DNA of 64,000 bases from Methylobrevis albus (GTDB lineage Bacteria > Pseudomonadota > Alphaproteobacteria > Rhizobiales > Pleomorphomonadaceae): the NCBI RefSeq assembly GCF_015904235.1, contig NZ_JADZLT010000055.1, positions 62,001 through 126,000 on the forward strand, read 5' to 3'. Within the stretch, counting starts at the first letter, position 1, and every line of letters begins with the position of its first letter. The position numbers were made by a program, and so were the translations under genes. Of this stretch, positions 61,087 to 64,000 are shown one piece after another. The notes beneath the pieces were generated by a model. That model made no database searches, was not told the origin of the DNA, and was given only the letters and a program-made list of their open reading frames with translations.

Positions 61087-61707
61087 TCAGGCGGCGCGGG
61101 TGGCGGCGGCCGGGACGGTTTCGGCGTGATGGATCTCGGTGCCGAGCACCTTCAGGCATTCGCGCATGAAGGCGGCGAGCGCCGTCCAGCCCTTGGCCGA
61201 GACCATGGTACCGTCGACGAGGGCGTCGGTCGGCGAGAGGTCGACGTAGGTGCCGCCGGCGAGGCGCACTTCCGGCTCGCAGGCGGCGAGGGCGCCGACG
61301 CGCTTGCCGGTGACGACGCCGTCGACCGCGATCAGGATCTGCACGCCGTGGCAGATGGTGAAGATCGGCTTGTCGGTCTCGTGGAAGTGGCGGACCATCG
61401 CCTGGATCCGCTTGTCGGTGCGGATGTACTCCGGTCCGCGCCCGCCGGCGCAGTAGACGGCGTCATACTCGTCGAGGTTGACCTCCGAGAAGGTCTTGTT
61501 GATGACGAAGTCGTGGCCGGGCTTTTCGGTATAGGTCTGGCCACCCTCGAAGTCGTGCAGCGAGGTCTTGATGATCTCGCCGGCCTTCTTGTCCGGGCAG
61601 ATCACGTGGACGGTGTGGCCGACGGCCTCCATCCCCTGCTGGAACACGAAGATCTCGTATTCCTCGGTGAACTCGCCGGTGAGCATCAGGATCTTCTTGC
61701 CTGGCAT
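61087..61707 (-). CDS. DJ-1/PfpI-family protein
   Basis: A protein of 206 residues with the class I amidotransferase-like fold of DJ-1/PfpI. The nucleophile elbow is FTICHGVQIL (Cys followed by His), and the family Glu/Asp lies near GEFTEEYEIFVFQQG. Members include proteases, deglycases and glyoxalase III-like enzymes. GGAGGAG precedes ATG 61707. It is the last gene of the sugar ABC-transporter operon, 62 bases behind the binding-protein gene, so it may process the imported sugar or protect against its reactive products. Confidence 0.85.
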   Translation of the reverse strand: MPGKKILMLTGEFTEEYEIFVFQQGMEAVGHTVHVICPDKKAGEIIKTSLHDFEGGQTYTEKPGHDFVINKTFSEVNLDEYDAVYCAGGRGPEYIRTDKRIQAMVRHFHETDKPIFTICHGVQILIAVDGVVTGKRVGALAACEPEVRLAGGTYVDLSPTDALVDGTMVSAKGWTALAAFMRECLKVLGTEIHHAETVPAAATRAA

Positions 61708-61769
61708 GGTCGTGTCTCCTCCGCGTATTGAGTGTCGGTGCGCTGGACCGGATGGCCGATCGGCAGCGA

Positions 61770-62720
61770 TCAGAACGGCGATTCCGGGAAGTAGTATTCC
61801 GCCGCGTTGTCCTTGGTGATCAGCGGCGCATCGAGCTTGAACGAGCCGCGCACCGGGGCATGGCCGGTGAAGTGGGCGACCGTCAGGTAGATCGCGGTCT
61901 TGATCATGGACGGCGGGTAGGGGGTCTCGACCGGGGTGACCGCGTCGCCGGCCATCACCTTCTCGATGATTTCCTTCATGCCGTTGCCGCCGAGCGCGTA
62001 CTTGATCTCCTCGCGGCCGGACTGCTTGATCGCCTCCAGCACGCCGAGCAGCATGTCGTCGTCGTTCGCCCAGACCGCGTCGATCTGCGGGTACTTGGCG
62101 AGGTAGTCCTGCATCAGCTTGAAGGCTTCGTCGCTGTTCCAGTTGGCGTACTGGATGTCGAGCACCTTGAGCTCGGAGCCGGCGATGCCGTCCTGGAAGC
62201 CCTTGATGCGCTCGTCGTCGATCACGGTCGGAATGCCGCGCAGCACGACGACGTTGCCCTTGCCGCCGAGGTTCTCGACGAGGAACTTCGCGGTGTTGAA
62301 GCCGACCGCGATGTTGTCGCCGGCGACATAGAGGTCCTGGATCTCCGGGTCGCTCAGGCCGCGATCGACGACGGTGATGAAGGTGCCGTTGTCCTTGATC
62401 GCCGCGACCGGGGTGGTCAGCTCCTCGGAGGTGTGCGGCAGGATGACGAGGGCGTCGAGCTGGCGCGTCGCCGACAGATCCTCGATGGCGCTGACCTGAG
62501 AGCTTGCCGAGGGCGAGGTCTTCACGACTACCTCGATATCCGGGAAGGCGGCGTTGATCTCGGCCGCGGCGGCGTTCGCATGGTAGACGACGCCGGCGGT
62601 CCAGCCGTGGTCGGCGGCCGGGATCGAGACGGCGATGGTCTTCTTTTCGGCGGCGAAGGCCGGGCCGGCGGCGAGCAGCGACAGCGTCACGCTGGTCGCG
62701 AGCAGAATGTTCCTGAGCAT
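61770..62720 (-). CDS. Sugar ABC transporter periplasmic binding protein
   Basis: A protein of 316 residues with a signal peptide (MLRNILLATSVTLSLLAAGPAFA). The body is a ribose/xylose-type periplasmic binding fold (peripla_BP_4): IAVSIPAADHGWTAGVVYHA, VVDRGL, VVVLRGIPTVIDDERIKGF, AVWANDDDMLLGVLEAI. A HGW motif and acidic/aromatic contacts fit a monosaccharide or sugar-derived ligand. It lies between the permease and DJ-1/PfpI genes of the operon. Confidence 0.92.
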   Translation of the reverse strand: MLRNILLATSVTLSLLAAGPAFAAEKKTIAVSIPAADHGWTAGVVYHANAAAAEINAAFPDIEVVVKTSPSASSQVSAIEDLSATRQLDALVILPHTSEELTTPVAAIKDNGTFITVVDRGLSDPEIQDLYVAGDNIAVGFNTAKFLVENLGGKGNVVVLRGIPTVIDDERIKGFQDGIAGSELKVLDIQYANWNSDEAFKLMQDYLAKYPQIDAVWANDDDMLLGVLEAIKQSGREEIKYALGGNGMKEIIEKVMAGDAVTPVETPYPPSMIKTAIYLTVAHFTGHAPVRGSFKLDAPLITKDNAAEYYFPESPF

Positions 62721-62806
62721 GGGTTTCCTCCATTGATGTGACGGCAGTCGTTGTTGCAGTCCGGCGCGTCGCGGCTGCCTCGCGCGCGCCAGCTTTCCTG
62801 TTCCGC

Positions 62807-63799
62807 CTACCGCTTCGACATCCGCTGGATCAGCATCGCGATGATGATGATGACGCCCTGGACGGCTGCGACGAGGTATTCGGAAACGAAGTCGGAGAGG
62901 ACCATCAGGTTGGCGATGAACTCGAGGATCACCGCGCCGATGACCGTGCCCCAGATGCGGCCGCGTCCCCCGCGGAGCGCGGTGCCGCCGATGACGACGG
63001 CGGTGATCACCTGCAGCTCCCAGAGCAGGCCGGTGGTCGGGGTGGCGGCGCCGAGGCGGGGCACGTAGCAGATGGCGGCGATCGCGACGCAGGCGCCCTG
63101 GATCACGAACGCCATGGTGCGCACGCGGGTGACCGAGATGCCGGAGTAGCGCGCGACGTCCTCGTTGGCGCCGACGGCGATGCAGCGGCGGCCGAAGCGG
63201 GTGCGGTAGAGCACGTAGGCCGCAACCAGCGCCACCGCGAGCGAGACGAGGATCGGGATCGGCACGCCGAGCACGTTGCCGAAGTAGACCGGGCGATAGG
63301 CCTCGCGCAGGCTGCGGTCGATCGCAACCGTGCCGCCGTCGGTCATGTAGGTGATCAGCGCGCGGAAGATGCCCATGGTGCCGAGGGTGACGATGAAGGG
63401 CTCGATGCGCCCCATCGTGACGATGGTGCCGTTGAGCAGGCCGCAGGCGATGCCGGTGACGAGAGCCACCGCCATGCCGAGCGGGATCGCCGCCGTGCCG
63501 AAGCTCGGCACCGCCCAGTTCATGAACAGGATCATCACGCCGGTGATGAAGGCCGCCATCGAGCCGACCGAGAGGTCGAGGCCGCCGGACGAGATCACGA
63601 ACGTGGCGCCGATCGCGATGATGGCGATGAAGGCGCTGCGGGTGACGACGTTGGCGACGTTGTTGGCCGACAGGAAGTCGGGATTGATCAGGAAGCCGAT
63701 CAGCACCAGCGCGCCGAGCGCGAGGAAGGGGCCGACGTCGCCCCAGCCGATGGACCAGCCTTGCAGCGCGCGCGGCGGCGCGGCCGGGACGTCAGTCAT
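62807..63799 (-). CDS. Sugar ABC transporter permease (RbsC-like)
   Basis: A protein of 330 residues with eight to ten membrane helices. [14 protein letters not shown] is the family signature, and [20 protein letters not shown] and [16 protein letters not shown] form the ATPase-contact region. It pairs with the binding protein and ATPase of this operon. ATG 63799 lies within the last eight bases of the ATPase gene, so translation is coupled; GGGGAAA is upstream. Confidence 0.93.
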   Translation of the reverse strand: MTDVPAAPPRALQGWSIGWGDVGPFLALGALVLIGFLINPDFLSANNVANVVTRSAFIAIIAIGATFVISSGGLDLSVGSMAAFITGVMILFMNWAVPSFGTAAIPLGMAVALVTGIACGLLNGTIVTMGRIEPFIVTLGTMGIFRALITYMTDGGTVAIDRSLREAYRPVYFGNVLGVPIPILVSLAVALVAAYVLYRTRFGRRCIAVGANEDVARYSGISVTRVRTMAFVIQGACVAIAAICYVPRLGAATPTTGLLWELQVITAVVIGGTALRGGRGRIWGTVIGAVILEFIANLMVLSDFVSEYLVAAVQGVIIIIAMLIQRMSKR

Positions 63800-64000
63800 G
63801 TGCGTTTCCCCCTGGCGTTTCCTTGCTCGCCACACTGCTGGTGGCGTGGAGCGCGACGTTGCTTTCCGTCATGGCGTCGCCGCTGAGCTCGCCGTTGATC
63901 CGGCCGGAGCGCATCACCAGGATGCGGTCGCAGAGGCCGATCAATTCCTGCATCTCCGAGGAGATGACGATGCAGGAGCGGCCCTCGCGCACCAGCGACT
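63792..64000 (-). CDS. Sugar ABC transporter ATP-binding protein, C-terminal fragment
   Basis: Partial: only the last 68 residues are in the window, the rest lying beyond the right edge. They include [27 protein letters not shown], the second-domain H-loop region of RbsA/XylG-type duplicated ATPases, ending ETPGGNAHD. It overlaps the permease start by eight bases, which makes it the upstream gene of the same operon. Confidence 0.85.
   Translation of the reverse strand, partial: SLVREGRSCIVISSEMQELIGLCDRILVMRSGRINGELSGDAMTESNVALHATSSVASKETPGGNAHD

Overview
The window is high-GC chromosomal DNA of an alphaproteobacterium, most likely of the order Hyphomicrobiales (Rhizobiales). This rests on the sigma-32 rpoH gene behind rluD, an HWE-type histidine kinase, an intracellular PHB depolymerase, an OpgG/OpgH glucan pair, TRAP transporter genes, a Kdo/KpsC capsule locus, and short inverted intergenic repeats of the kind common in that order. 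Genus and species cannot be fixed from the sequence alone. Gene density is normal, there is no prophage or CRISPR array, and the only mobile-element trace is a truncated IS630-type transposase beside a tRNA-Ser.

Layout. 1-5.2 kb: the end of a NicO-type Ni/Co exporter, a glutamine-amidotransferase-like hydrolase, a TRAP solute-binding protein, a paired inverted repeat and a long acyl-CoA:acetate CoA-transferase. 5.4-11.6 kb: a tightly coupled minus-strand operon of three genes. It encodes a 1682-residue secreted protein that joins a galactose-oxidase-like copper-radical domain to PA14, discoidin, Ig/PKD, beta-propeller and di-heme cytochrome domains, followed by a mono-heme cytochrome c and a Sco1-type copper chaperone. 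11.8-20.8 kb: tRNA-Glu, hemH, a 5'-nucleotidase-family enzyme, a lone receiver protein, TRAP permeases DctQ/DctM, a redoxin, a DUF1579 protein and rpoH. 20.9-28 kb: rluD, a small membrane protein, a TylF-like methyltransferase, an SPFH/NfeD pair, phaZ, a GST and pncA.

28.4-33.6 kb carries opgG-opgH and, directly behind them, a protein with all the sialyltransferase (GT29) motifs. 33.6-36.4 kb is a DUF1800/DUF1501 pair. 36.7-48.8 kb is a surface-polysaccharide locus: an unassigned protein and a TPR protein, then kdsD-kdsB-kdsA (CMP-Kdo supply), a giant KpsC-like Kdo transferase with about 980 extra N-terminal residues, a second GT29-like protein and a polysaccharide pyruvyl transferase. A LuxR-type receptor and a LuxI-type acyl-homoserine-lactone synthase follow directly at 49-51.1 kb. 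Then come pyruvate carboxylase, TspO, an SH3 protein, a 2-hydroxyacid dehydrogenase, tRNA-Ser, the IS630 remnant, a lone TadG-like protein and an HWE kinase. The window ends in a minus-strand sugar ABC-transporter operon with a DJ-1/PfpI-family gene at its end.

How the genes may work together. The two most unusual groups are the copper-radical-oxidase/cytochrome operon, where a metallation factor and an electron acceptor are encoded beside (and partly inside) the oxidase, and the Kdo capsule locus. In the capsule locus, GT29-fold enzymes, which use CMP-sugars in known members, sit next to the genes that make CMP-Kdo. A quorum-sensing pair flanks the capsule genes. These functional links are inference from domain content and gene order.
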